This document shows, in pieces, positions 9,886 to 19,039 of a DNA stretch of 64,000 nt; position 1 is the stretch's first letter; each line of letters starts with the position of its first letter. The notes beneath the pieces were generated by a model. It saw only the letters and a program-made list of their open reading frames with translations. It did not search any database and was not told where the DNA came from. The stretch is taken from positions 16,472,861 to 16,536,860 of the forward strand of contig CM020501.1 of the NCBI GenBank assembly GCA_009823395.1. Direction: 5' to 3'. Source of the stretch: Thamnaconus septentrionalis. Taxonomy: Eukaryota > Chordata > Actinopteri > Tetraodontiformes > Monacanthidae. The position numbers and the translations under genes are program-made.

Positions 9886-9972
9886 CTGCGCGTGTCATTA
9901 ATGTGGGTGCACACTGGAGGTGAGTGACAGCAGCTAAGTGAGACGTGCACCGCTGATTGATTTGCATGCAGG
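9885..9972 (+). promoter_or_regulatory. Candidate enhancer: overlapping PBX/HOX-type and POU octamer sites
   Basis: TGATTGAT (9954-9961, the PBX-HOX composite core) overlaps ATTTGCAT (9960-9967, the POU octamer). Upstream are GTCATTAATGTGGG and GAGTGACAGCAGC, the latter containing a MEIS/TGIF-like TGACAG. Three cofactor-class motifs in 90 bp of complex sequence make this one of the better enhancer candidates. Confidence 0.4.
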
Positions 9973-10775
9973 AAGAGGAGGAGGAGGACGCCAGGCGGTC
10001 TGGTGTCGACGTGTTTTCATCAGCGCTGTTTTTTTTTTTCATTCGTATTTTGAAGATTTGCTTGGAAAAGTTTATAGGAGCGGCTGTGATCCGGCTGAAC
10101 TTTTTCACGACTTGCTTCAAAAGTTGGGGCTCGAGGTGAATCCTGCTTGATGCGATAAACAGCTGCAGCGCATCCCAGCTGATGAGAGCATTCGTGTAAA
10201 ATGCATGATGGCCCACATCCTGGCATTCCCTTTTGTTTTTTTCCTACTTTCCGTTACAGTCTTGTTAGCGCTTGGCTAATTGCTGGCAAGTAAACCTGTC
10301 CTTACATCTGTCTAGAAGGAAGAAACCTCCAACCTAAATGCACAAGCTAAAACTGGGACTTTTTTTTTAATTATATATCTTGACTGATGAAGAATATTAG
10401 TGTGTAGCTAACGGCTAGCCTGTAAACATTGCCTTGCTAACTGCCTGGAAGAAACCCTGAAATAAGAACCTGAAACCAATTTGTCTGGCTGACAAATAAC
10501 TTAAGCGTGTGGCTAACTGCTAACATCTGCACATCAACGAGCTATTCTAATGTTTCAATAATCAACATTCACCCCACTCCATCGAATAATTCTTTCTTAG
10601 ACTTGTCCAAAGTTTGCTTTAAATTCAGTGAGAAAAAAAAAATTCTGAGAGAAAGTTTCATAATTACACCAACAAAAAGTGTGAGAAAAAAAAAAAAAAA
10701 AAGCTCTTTAATGCTTCTCTCTTTCACGGTCGTTTAGCGGCTCATGCATTTACACCCCCTCCTCCTCGCTGTCTG
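9973..10775. other. Non-coding stretch, no gene seen
   Basis: T-rich and A-rich runs (10029, 10362, 10685) in ordinary sequence. No element ends or splice-like exon pairs were noted. Confidence 0.5.
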
Positions 10776-10779
10776 GTGG

Positions 10780-10930
10780 CATTTACCGCCGAGGACAAGC
10801 AGATTCAACCTTAACCTTTTTTTTCTGCTTCTGCTCTTTTAGGCAGAAAGGACAATAAAATTACATAACCTGTCTCTTTAAATCCTCCGGCATTATGATT
10901 GCAGCCCGCCGCTCCCATGTGCCGCTCTGC
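10780..10930. promoter_or_regulatory. Candidate enhancer block
   Basis: GGACAATAAAATTACATAAC and CCTCCGGCATTATGATTGC sit in a non-repetitive stretch. GGACAATA is SOX-like on one strand and ATTATGATT carries ATTA cores. Confidence 0.28.
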
Positions 10931-11089
10931 TTGCTCTGTTTTCATCCCCTTTCGATCCGTCTGTCAAACTCTCCGCCACCTTTTCCCGCCGCTTCTATAC
11001 TTTCCTCCATTTCCTTAATCGCCTTCGCCCGTTTTAATCAATTTCCTGCTCCCCTTTCTCCTCCTTTAATCTGCCCGAGGAGTCTCTCG

Positions 11090-11195
11090 CCTCTTTACAA
11101 TGCCGTATCAATATTGCAGGCCCAACTGCTGCTCGTGCTTGTGGTGGACCGCTTGCATAAATTCTTCATTTGCATATAATTCATCCCTCATGTGT
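11090..11195 (+). promoter_or_regulatory. Candidate enhancer with POU octamer
   Basis: ATTTGCAT at 11168-11175 is flanked by TTGCATAAATTCTTC and ATATAATTCATCC. GTATCAATATTGCAGG lies at 11105-11120. The block ends where CA-rich sequence begins. Confidence 0.38.
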
Positions 11196-11365
11196 GCATG
11201 TGCACGCGCTTGCGCCCAGTGTACAGCATCGATGCGGGCACTGACACAAATACACACCCCCACGTCCATGTGCTCACATACACACACATGCTCGGGGAAG
11301 TCATAGAAAGTGCCACACATGCCAAACATTTGTTGGCACGTCTATAATTTCAACCAGTGAGATGT

Positions 11366-11368
11366 GCA

Positions 11369-11427
<59 letters not shown>

Positions 11428-11495
11428 AGCCAGCTGGGCTAACACTTCCTCCCGCCTCACAGCTGCACCCTGTGACTGTCTGTCTGCCTGCACAT

Positions 11496-11532
<37 letters not shown>

Positions 11533-11533
11533 T
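11366..11533. repeat. Inverted pair: (CA)n then (GT)n
   Basis: A long CA array (11366-11428) is followed after about 70 bp by a GT array (about 11498-11531). The arms are complementary and both are alternating purine-pyrimidine, so the unit could extrude as a large hairpin or flip to Z-DNA. The 70-bp spacer is ordinary sequence. Confidence 0.9.
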
Positions 11534-11824
11534 GTTTCCCTCTTTGCTCATGTTAATATATGTGGGTATTCATGGCGTCACCCTGGGATCCGCAGCTCGA
11601 CTTGTTAGCGCCACGTTCCCTCTGCTGCCGCTTTGAAGCCTTCGCCCGTCTTCAGTCTGATTGCGACTGTGACTTCCTGTCATTAGTGTCACACAAGTCG
11701 AGTCGAACCCGAGGAAGTTCCCGCACGTGTGGGCTCCTTGTAACACCTGAGCCGTGATATTTTCGGTCCTGACGCGACAAAAGGGTGATGTGCGAGAAAC
11801 CATACGCAGTACATATCAGTCGGG

Positions 11825-11895
11825 GGTTTTCATTAATCATTAATCGTGCTGTCCAAACATTGAATATTGATTAGCATAATTTAGCATCTGTTTAA
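11825..11895. promoter_or_regulatory. Candidate homeodomain-site cluster
   Basis: CATTAATCATTAATCG holds two ATTAATC units 7 bp apart, followed by TTGATTAGCATAATTTAGC. TAATC cores suit OTX/PITX-type or paired homeodomain proteins. No repeat structure explains it. Confidence 0.3.
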
Positions 11896-11899
11896 CCGG

Positions 11900-12840
11900 T
11901 CACTCTCTCAGTTCAAGATTAGTCACTTTTGCTGCCTAAATAGTCTGAGTGTCTTCTCAGCATCTAGTTTGGGATCAGTCTCTTATTTTGAAATCTGCAT
12001 AAAATAATCCCTCACAACACCTAATACCATGCAAGTGATGGCTCTGGTGAATTTTTTTTAATCCACGTAACTGCGCTAAGGTTTCACGGAGGAAGACTTG
12101 GGAGCCAAATTTGGGTCTGGAGGACAACGTGAATATGTTGTTTCAGTCAAGATGCACAGTTGACGTCTCCTAGCTAGCGCTGTGTTCCTGTCTTGATAGC
12201 GAGTTTGTTCACTAGGTTGCTAAACTCTCAGGAGCAAATTTCTGTGCAATGCATTTCCACACAGCTACAATACTAATTTCAATCCATTTTTGTCTATCCA
12301 TCACGGCTTCCTTGGCAACAAACTGGACATTCTATATGTTCAGTTGGAATTATTTCACTCTGTTGCAACTCAGCAACAGTTACCTGGGTTAAAAACAAAT
12401 AAGCATAGGGCACATCTCCACAGTGCATTGGGCAAAAAAGTTGTTTATTCTGTTATGCTGTTTTTCAAAGTAGCCAAAGCACTCTCTCTCTCTCCATTTC
12501 TTTCTTCGTCTCTCTCCCCCTTTTTTTGTTTTGTACAGCGGCGTCTGGTGGGTGGATTAAACAACACTTCCCTCTGTTTTATTGTTTTTTTTTTTCTCCG
12601 TTGCTACCCAGCTTCTGGGCTAACATTAAAGTGTGAAAAATAAAAACCTCTATTTTTGAGGAGCTTTAGGAATGTGACTAATGTGGCTGCTATGCGCATT
12701 AGAATAAACAAATGTCCAACACAAAGCGCCTCTCGCGCTTCAAAACGGATCAGATGGTGCGGCACTTAGTGTTTGCATTGTTCGCCCCGTTCCTCCGCGC
12801 GGACGCTCTGAACCTCTCAGACCTCGTGCGTTTAATCCCG
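11900..12840. other. Non-coding stretch, no gene seen
   Basis: Contains a CT-rich run at 12480-12520 and short T runs. No exon, element or motif cluster called. Confidence 0.5.
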
Positions 12841-12844
12841 CTTC

Positions 12845-12970
12845 CTTGGTTCGGAATGATAAACCTGAGGACGTCTCGCTATTGATTTGCATGAAAGTAC
12901 ATATCCATCAGTTTTAGACGCTGTCTGCGAGATGAGACGGCCGTTCTCAAAGATATAAGTATCGATTCAA
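12845..12970 (+). promoter_or_regulatory. Candidate regulatory block with POU octamer
   Basis: CGCTATTGATTTGCATGAAA contains ATTTGCAT at 12895-12902 next to ATTGAT. CACCTCTCAGACC upstream is unremarkable, and AAGTATCGATTCAATATC follows. Confidence 0.3.
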
Positions 12971-13185
12971 TATCTCGGCATTCGCACCACGAGGTCCTTC
13001 CCAAAGACTGACGGGCTCAATTTCACTTTAATCATACCTCCAGGCGCCGTTTTCTCTGTATTTAATTGCGACGATTCTGAAACAGCCCACGTGCCCCAGA
13101 TTGATGGCGAAAAAAAATACATCAGTCTGGCCGCAGTCTGTTGTTGTGGAGGACCCCCAGAGAAAGCTATGAAGTCTTGGCCCCG

Positions 13186-13207
13186 TGAGAGGGAACGTTC
13201 CCTCTCA
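13186..13207. other. Perfect 22-bp palindrome
   Basis: The half-site TGAGAGGGAAC is followed immediately by its exact reverse complement, with no spacer. Neither flank extends the symmetry. It is not part of any transposon end I can see. It could be a dimeric protein site or a short hairpin. Confidence 0.95.
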
Positions 13208-13333
13208 GGTTGGAGCACGAGAATGAGACGACCGTAGCATTTTCAGAAAAGTTTATTTCCAGGATTGCGTCACAGTGGCCGTTTGCTGGGCTTGTGAAGT
13301 CAAACCACAGAAGAATTTGTTGTTACACATTAG

Positions 13334-13335
<2 letters not shown>

Positions 13336-13388
<53 letters not shown>
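13336..13388. repeat. (GT)n microsatellite
   Basis: About 26 uninterrupted GT units. Confidence 0.95.
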
Positions 13389-13600
13389 TGTCTGCCCTGA
13401 TATGGAAAAAAAACAAAAAACAGAACACACACTGCTTGTTGCCCTTTAATCAATCACACTCTCCAAATGCAACATATTTTGAGAGACATTTAACCCGTCA
13501 CTCTACTTTCTGCTGCTGTGGAAATACTGAAAATACATGATCCAGTTTCAGCGGCTGGTGGTGCTAATTGGGATATTATTGGAGAATGCCAGGTGCTTAC

Positions 13601-13840
13601 TTAAAGGGTTTACTTAGTCAAAATTTAAATGGCCGGAGGCATGTAGGTGTGGCTTTCGCAAGTGTGACACAATCCTAAACTGGCAGGAGCCCAAAAGTCA
13701 GTTTTGCATTATCTAGTCTATGTACTAAATTAGTTGTGATTTTACCTTGATTGAAATTTTGAAAGCTGCTTTAAAAGGCTTGAGAAGTTTAGGCTCTATT
13801 TAAAGGGTTAGTTCACTCAAAATTGATATTCTACCCATTC
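13601..13840 (+). repeat. Two degraded TTAAAGGG-type MITE ends in tandem orientation
   Basis: TTAAAGGGTTTACTTAGTCA at 13601 and TTTAAAGGGTTAGTTCACTC at about 13798 both resemble the teleost TTAAAGGGATAGTTCACCC end and point the same way. They may be remains of two insertions or one rearranged element. Confidence 0.35.
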
Positions 13841-13858
13841 CCTTCTCACCCCAGCGGC

Positions 13859-13925
13859 CTCCAATCCAGTGGTTTTCAAAGTGGGGGCCATGGCATGGAG
13901 AAGTTTGGGAACCCCTGCTCTAATC
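13859..13925. mobile_element. 51-bp hAT remnant with 8-bp target duplication
   Basis: The element is 13867-13917. Its left end CAGTGGTTTTCAAA and right end TTTGGGAACCCCTG are inverted repeats (11 of 14 match) of the CAGTGGTTCTCAAA type used by Charlie-like hAT elements. The flanks CTCCAATC (13859-13866) and CTCTAATC (13918-13925) agree at 7 of 8 positions, as expected for an aged 8-bp hAT duplication. Almost all of the interior is missing. Confidence 0.8.
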
Positions 13926-14279
13926 CACCTGACTATTCTCAGAAGACCTGCCAGTAACATCACAGCAACAGCCGTGATCATCTGACTCTCGCCTCTCCGG
14001 CAGAAGTAAAGGACAGTTTCACCAGCTCACTCCAGCACAGATTTGACTGCCAAAAGTGCATTTAAACATTCAAAAACACCCTCATGTCAAAAATGAAGCG
14101 CTAAATGCCGCCCCCCCACTACTCCCACCCCTTTTTTTCTCCACCCCCATGAGCGCCGTGTGACATTTCTGACATCTTCCATCGGCTGACAGACTGAGAC
14201 TGACTGAGAGCAGCGGGGAGCGAAGGGGGAGAGAGAAAAAAAAAATGCGGAGAAATACAAACAGCATTAAGCCACATTA

Positions 14280-14395
14280 AAGAAGATTAGGGCAAGCAAT
14301 CAAGCACCGGTTGCCGTGGCGACGCCAAGCCTGAACTGTTATTAAGTGGAGCCAAGACTGAGATTTCACAATGAGGATAAGCTAAATGTTATCTA
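14280..14395 (+). promoter_or_regulatory. Candidate regulatory block with RFX X-box-like site
   Basis: GTTGCCGTGGCGAC at 14310-14323 matches the palindromic X-box GTTGCCATGGCAAC at 12 of 14 positions, both changes being A to G transitions. Around it are GCCACATTAAAGAAGATTAG and GTTATTAAGTGG. RFX proteins bind such sites, often in ciliary or neural genes; whether this one is used is inference. Confidence 0.35.
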
Positions 14396-14396
14396 C

Positions 14397-14442
14397 CCTC
14401 CCTCCCCCCAGCTGCCCCACCCCTCCCCATCCCTCCCCCAGC
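14397..14442 (-). other. C-rich tract, quadruplex-capable on minus strand
   Basis: Multiple CCC-CCCC runs with A, T or AGCTG spacers give more than four G3 runs on the complement. Confidence 0.45.
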
Positions 14443-14454
14443 TTTTCCGCCTGT

Positions 14455-14640
14455 AATTCGGGATAACATGACAATCTACATGCCAGATAATCTTTGTCCT
14501 CTGAATGTATTTATATTTGTGCCGCTTATTTATGCAAAATATGGATGGTAGGGAGAGAGCGAGAGAGAGGGAGTGGGGGGTCCTGAGGTTTGTATTTTTA
14601 GCGTATTTGCTCATGAGAGATGTGGCAATTAAAATGTGAC
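14455..14640. promoter_or_regulatory. Candidate enhancer block
   Basis: GATAATCTTTGTCCTCTG and GCTTATTTATGCAAAATATG form an unusually complex AT-rich stretch between a C-rich tract and a purine run. CTTTGT is a TCF/SOX-like core and TTTATGCAAA is POU/CDX-like. A second piece (TGGCAATTAAAATGTGAC) lies at 14622. Confidence 0.35.
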
Positions 14641-14789
14641 ATAGAGACAAAGCTTTGTGGGTCTTTTTTTGTTGTTGTTTTTTTTTTTTTGTCAGTAGCG
14701 GTGTCTTTCGTTTTTAGAAGAAGAAAGTCAACCCTCAATTATCATTCAGATGAGAGGTAGCCCCCTCACGCACACACACGAGCACACAC

Positions 14790-14792
<3 letters not shown>

Positions 14793-14824
<32 letters not shown>
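14793..14824. repeat. (CA)n microsatellite
   Basis: Uninterrupted CA run, preceded by degenerate CACACG units from 14768. Confidence 0.9.
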
Positions 14825-14826
<2 letters not shown>

Positions 14827-14846
14827 GAACTGCCCTAGTTCTAGAC

Positions 14847-14874
14847 GGGTGGGGTGGGGGGCGAGGGAGGGGGA
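14847..14874 (+). other. G-quadruplex-capable tract
   Basis: GGG-T-GGGG-T-GGGGGG-CGA-GGG-A-GGGGG has five G-runs with one- to three-base loops. Confidence 0.55.
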
Positions 14875-14949
14875 TTGGCGAGAGGCTTTTCAGCCCTCCG
14901 ATTGGGCTTTTGAAAGGCAGTCAGCTAAAACGCGTCAGGCTTAAACGCG

Positions 14950-15486
14950 AGCACAAAGCCAAAGTCACTTAGCGCGGGGGGAGAGTGAAATATGGAACAT
15001 AAGGATGCCGCAGCGTCTGGAGCGGCGTTCTGAAAGGTGTTATTTCGAGCTCAGCACTCGCCTCTTTATTATGTTGCACGTTATGATGATAATGTGTCAG
15101 GACCCAACGCGTCTGAAGCTGTAGTTCATGTGATGATGGCGTCTTTTCTTTTTACAGTGGGTTGGCACAAGTTGATTTTATATTATTTGTAAAGAAATTG
15201 ATGTTGTTCAATGTGTTTGTGAGCAAGACTGTCAAGCTGATTTTCTCCGAGGGGCTGATTCGGCCACATGGTTTCGCACAATTTTCTCAAAAAACGTGTA
15301 CATGTCAGGAGCCCCAAACCGTATTCCACTGTGTATTTGAGAAAATTGAGTCAATCACAAGTAATCACATCAACTTTGTTCAAATTTTTGATTAAATGTC
15401 CATCTGCCTGTATCAGCTTTGAAATCACCAATTGTGATAAATGTATTTTTGAAATTGTATATTGAAAATGAATGCTGATACGAACT
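14950..15486. other. Non-coding stretch, no gene seen
   Basis: Ordinary sequence. ATGTTGCACGTTATGATGAT at 15070 is AT-motif-rich but too short to call. Confidence 0.45.
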
Positions 15487-15562
15487 GCCAACTTGTTCAG
15501 GGTGCATCCTGCCTTCAACCTTTGACAGCTGGGATGGGCTCCAACAAAGTCCTGCAACCCTT
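15487..15562 (+). repeat. 3' part of teleost interspersed repeat, interrupted by a MITE
   Basis: TTCAGGGTGCATCCTGCC, GACAGCTGGGATGGGCTCC and TCCTGCAACCC follow the order of the widespread fish repeat tail (CCAGGGTGTACCCTGCC ... GCTGGGATAGGCTCCA ... TGCGACCC). The sequence breaks off exactly at the start of MITE copy 2 and resumes at 16161. Confidence 0.7.
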
Positions 15563-16160
15563 GCCATGTCTCAATTCCGGGTCTGCATCCTTGAAGTGCG
15601 CATTTTGAAAGGAAGTTGCGTCATAGCACTTCGCGAAGGCTTGTCCCAATTCCCGAGGGTGCTTAGGACGCTCAAAATGCGTACTCGGAAATACGCACTC
15701 GTTTTAGCCGATTCCAAGGATGCACCGCTACTATCCTTCGCGTACTTATGTATCCCATGATGCTTTGCGTGCTGCTGCAAAGCATCGTGGGATCCTGGAA
15801 AGTCAGCTGAAATTAGCGGCATGTACTGGCAAAGACACTTCGTATAAATTTAAGTATTGAAGTTTCACATAAAATATGCAGTTTTAACATCGGGTTTTTA
15901 TTTATTTGAACATCCAACGCCATCGTTAGATGGCGAACCAATGGTTTGCTTGATGCTATGAAAATGTCACTTCCGGGGTTGGCCAGCAGGAGAGAACGGC
16001 AGTGACGCAACGAGGAAATACACCGAAGGCTAGACCGTCCCGGGTGGTGACCAGGGAGGCAGGGTTTGGTCCGTCCTTCTAGGCTGGGAACTCAAAGAAC
16101 GCTTCCTTCAGACGGAGGACACTCGGTCTGAAGGGTGCAGACCCTGAATTGAGACACAGC
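15563..16160 (+). mobile_element. MITE copy 2, 598 bp, nested in an older repeat
   Basis: The left end GCCATGTCTCAATTCCGG and right end CCTGAATTGAGACACAGC are the same inverted repeat as in the 495-bp copy at 3226-3720. The interior matches that copy in inverted orientation. About 120 bp after CACTTCCGG (starting near TTGGCCAGCAGGAG) is extra or strongly diverged relative to copy 1. The flanks CCCTT (15558-15562) and ACCTG (16161-16165) fit a degraded 5-bp duplication (3 of 5). It is non-autonomous. Confidence 0.85.
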
Positions 16161-16205
16161 ACCTGACTGCATAAGAAACCAGGTCTAGACAATGAATGGA
16201 TATTA
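16161..16205 (+). repeat. Resumption of interrupted repeat tail
   Basis: CTGACTGCATAAGAAACC and TCTAGACAATGAATGGATAT continue the AACAGGATAAGCGG...AATGGATGG tail of the host repeat that stops at 15562. Confidence 0.55.
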
Positions 16206-17000
16206 AAATGTAGCATTCTCTGCATGACTCCCAACATTGAGATTAAACATTATGTCCAAGACAAATAGTAACAGAAAAAAAATAAATAAACCCCACAGTA
16301 ATCTCAACGGTTATTGTTTTGAAAAAGAAATCAGATTGATTTTGATAGATATCGATCAGGGCGAGCGAAAAAAAAAAAAAAAAAGCTTCCTGCGCTGTTG
16401 CTGGCGCACATGCTGCGATGTCTCCACTCTGGCCTGCTGCGTTTACACAAATATTTGGTTTTCCGGAGAGCGAGGGGAGTAATTTGCAGAGCGCCGGAGC
16501 CTCATGACATCACCAGCCGCGACCGCAGCGTTTATGTAATTACCGCCAGTGCCAGAAGTGAGAAGGCAGAAGTAGCACGGCGGGTTTGAGTCAACATGGA
16601 AGGCTGCTGCGCTTCGTGCCAGTCGACTCTCCACACACAGAGACAGAGTGAAAAAAATACAGTCACCATGTTCTCACAGAGGCAGAGGCAAGAGGAGAAA
16701 CCATCAGCCTTGTGGTGAAGAAGGGAGGCAGCAATGCCAGACGATACTTTTGCTGTCTGTACACCATCAATGATTCCAAAACACCGAAATGTAAATATTA
16801 GACCAGATTGAGCGCTAAAAAACATTCTGTTTGATTTTTTTAAAAGGTGAAAGTGCATTCTTGTGTTCAGATGATCCTGAGCCATGTCAGCGCTCCAATT
16901 GGGTGCTTGCAAAAATATTCCTCAAAATATGATTATCCTATCCCGCCGGTACAATACTTTAACAATTCCGATCTGGCAACACTGGCAACTGGAGGAGACC
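16206..17000. other. Non-coding stretch, no gene seen
   Basis: Contains an A run at 16368-16384 and a CpG-containing block (16400-16560) with TTATGTAATTACCGCC. No exon or element ends called. Confidence 0.45.
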
Positions 17001-17005
17001 AAAAT

Positions 17006-17090
17006 GAAGAAGAAGAAGAAGAAGAAGAAGAAGAAGAAGAAGAAGAAGAAGAAGAAGAAGGAGAAGAAGAAGAGGAAGAAGAAGAAGAAG
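17006..17090. repeat. (GAA)n triplet array
   Basis: About 28 GAA units with a few GGA variants. All codons read Glu or Lys in two forward frames, which explains the acidic and lysine-rich open frames here. Long GAA/TTC tracts can form triplex DNA. Confidence 0.95.
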
Positions 17091-17234
17091 CTGATAAAAT
17101 GCTGCCAATTGTGAAACAGAAGATCTTAGACCGCTTGTTTACACTTGACGTCACTTCCCTGTGACCACAATGTGGCAGGTGGGAGGCAGGAAGTGATTTT
17201 CTACTTACTTTCCACTTTTTCAGTTGCGTTATTG

Positions 17235-17430
17235 GTCCCCTCGAGGAAACTGCCTCTCTGCATTCGACCCTTCCAGTTCATAGTAAACCTGAACCACACA
17301 TCTTGGGAGCAGTGGGTTGCCGCAGTCCAGCACCAGGGGAGCAGTCAGGGCTATTTTACGCCCTTGCTCAAGGGCACTCAGTGGTAGTGTTGAGGATGGC
17401 CCACTTTCCCCACCACCCAAATCTCCTACC
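17235..17430 (+). repeat. Teleost interspersed repeat fragment ('CTTGCTCAAGGGCAC')
   Basis: CTGCCTCTCTGCATTCGACC, GGGAGCAGTGGGTTGCC, and CCCTTGCTCAAGGGCACTC occur in the order of a common fish repeat that codes for nothing. Class is uncertain. A possible 5' piece of the same type (AAACTTTATTTGTCACAG) is at 36310. Confidence 0.6.
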
Positions 17431-17559
17431 AGTGCAGTGACTCAAAATTCATATTCTTGAGCTTCGCTTCGCAAATCACGACTATTGATCAAATGGATCA
17501 AATTTTAGTTGTGTACCCCAAATTTGCAAAGCCATTTTGGCTTAAAAAAAAAAACAAAA

Positions 17560-17790
17560 AAAAAAACCCTCAATAGAGAAAAAAAAGAAACCCCAGAGAA
17601 AAACAAAGTTGAGGGATGCATCTCTCTAGGACGGGTTGACGTGCAATAGGGTCACTGCGCAATGATCAAATATTAGTGTGTAGAATGAGTGGAACTACAA
17701 GAGCTACTGGAGTTCATAAGTCCAGAAGCATGTGAGTCCAAAAGTCCAGAACCTTGTAGACTCTGACTGGAGGAGCAGGTAACACAATCT
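17560..17790 (+). repeat. Dispersed repeat, member A of a related pair
   Basis: GGAGTTCATAAGTCCA at 17707-17722 recurs at 19169-19184, and the upstream 150 bp keep the same order of weakly similar blocks (ends of GAGAAAA, CTCTCTAGGACGG / CTCTCGAGGAAGG, GTGCAATAGGGTCAC / CAATTGGTGTCAC). I infer two diverged copies of one repeat family. Confidence 0.5.
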
Positions 17791-17812
17791 CACACACACA
17801 CACACACACACA
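17790..17812. repeat. (CA)n microsatellite
   Basis: Short uninterrupted CA run. Confidence 0.9.
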
Positions 17813-18127
17813 CCTTCACATACTGCACATGGCAGCCTCACTGTGTCAGTGCACGGTGAACTTCTCCCTCTTCCAGGCTGCATGGATTCTTAATAAGGGC
17901 GAGCGCGCAGCAGCGCACTTAGCGCACCTCTTATTTCCAACCTCCTGCCTCATTATTAGGTCAACAACATGCGGTCCCAGCGTGCTCGTCATCCATTACA
18001 CAGAAGTGTCGACACCGCTCATCCAGGAAGTAGCTCCGGCTTCTCCCCGGCAAATTGAATTGGGATGGTTAATATTCCGCTCGGGGCGCCTGTGCGCTCG
18101 GGCGGGGCCGAGCAATGCTGAGGAGTG

Positions 18128-18129
<2 letters not shown>

Positions 18130-18185
<56 letters not shown>
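18130..18185. repeat. (GA)n microsatellite
   Basis: About 27 uninterrupted AG units. They give open frames of alternating Glu-Arg on the + strand and Ser-Leu on the - strand, including the longest open frame in the window (178 codons, 18069-18605), which is therefore spurious. Confidence 0.95.
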
Positions 18186-18186
<1 letters not shown>

Positions 18187-18284
18187 GTATAATGTTCTGT
18201 CAGCATATGCAACTCAGGCCCGGTCCATCTGTGTGATGGAGCCTCCCGCCGCAGCCATAACGTCCACCCCACTGCCCTTCTTCT

Positions 18285-18316
18285 TCCACCTCCTCCTCCT
18301 CCTCCTCCTCCTCCTT
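18285..18316. repeat. (TCC)n triplet run
   Basis: CTCCTCCTCCTCCTC, about ten units. Confidence 0.9.
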
Positions 18317-18521
18317 CCTGCCCTGGAAACCAGCACCGTTCAAGGTTCCCGCCGAGGTGGTTTAAGGAACGAAAACGCTTCCCGCTGGCCCTGCTTCTAT
18401 GTACAAGATCCACATGCACCCACTCTGTATTACCTGTTGGAGTGTCCTGGTACGCAAAACAACACACACGTGATCCAGACACACATGGAGGCCACCTAAA
18501 CTGGAGCCGCCGTCTCCCTTT

Positions 18522-18677
18522 GGCTGTGTCCGAAATTCGCCATTTGGGAGCGGCGGTCAATTTTCTCAGTGAACATCGGTATTCACTGTGTAACGGGTGA
18601 ACCATACTACTGTATTTAACTACACAGAACTCCCAATATTAGGAGTAGGGAACCAGTGGGTGATTTCAGACAGAGCC
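18522..18677. mobile_element. 156-bp MITE, GGCTGTGTCCGAAAT family
   Basis: The left end GGCTGTGTCCGAAATTCG and right end TGATTTCAGACAGAGCC are inverted repeats (13 of 15 over the outer bases). The internal ATTCACTGTGT...GGAGTAGGGAACCAGTGGG matches the usual fish pattern of short elements rich in TTCACTA/TAGTG. A clear target duplication is not visible. Confidence 0.75.
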
Positions 18678-19039
18678 CTTGTTTTCTACGTACCACGTTT
18701 CTCCCTGCCGAGGGACCTTCTCCTTACCGCCATCTGCTGGCGCAGTCATGCCTACTGATTAATTAACAAACGCGGCTAAAAACAGGCAGGGCACTCGTTA
18801 AAGCGCTCGTTATGTGGGACATCTGGTGAGGCCGCGTCTTCGGAAGAAAGTGTGTCGCCGCATTCCTTTAAGTCGAGGCCTGGTTTCGCTTCCTGTGCCG
18901 CCCAGGCCGTCGGGAGCAGGGCTAAATAGGAACAAAAATGAGCTTGCTTCTCCAACCACCACCACCGGTCAACCCGAGCAAATTTTATTTTATTATACTA
19001 CACTCTACACACCCTGAGTCCTCAAACTGGGTGAGAAAT

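Noticed and set aside
16847..17164. Glu-rich 105-codon frame
   Set aside because: It is the translation of a (GAA)n microsatellite.
18069..18605. 178-codon open frame on the minus strand, the longest in the window
   Set aside because: It runs through a (GA)n array and (TCC)n triplets (Ser-Leu and Gly runs) and a MITE. No domain or splice context.
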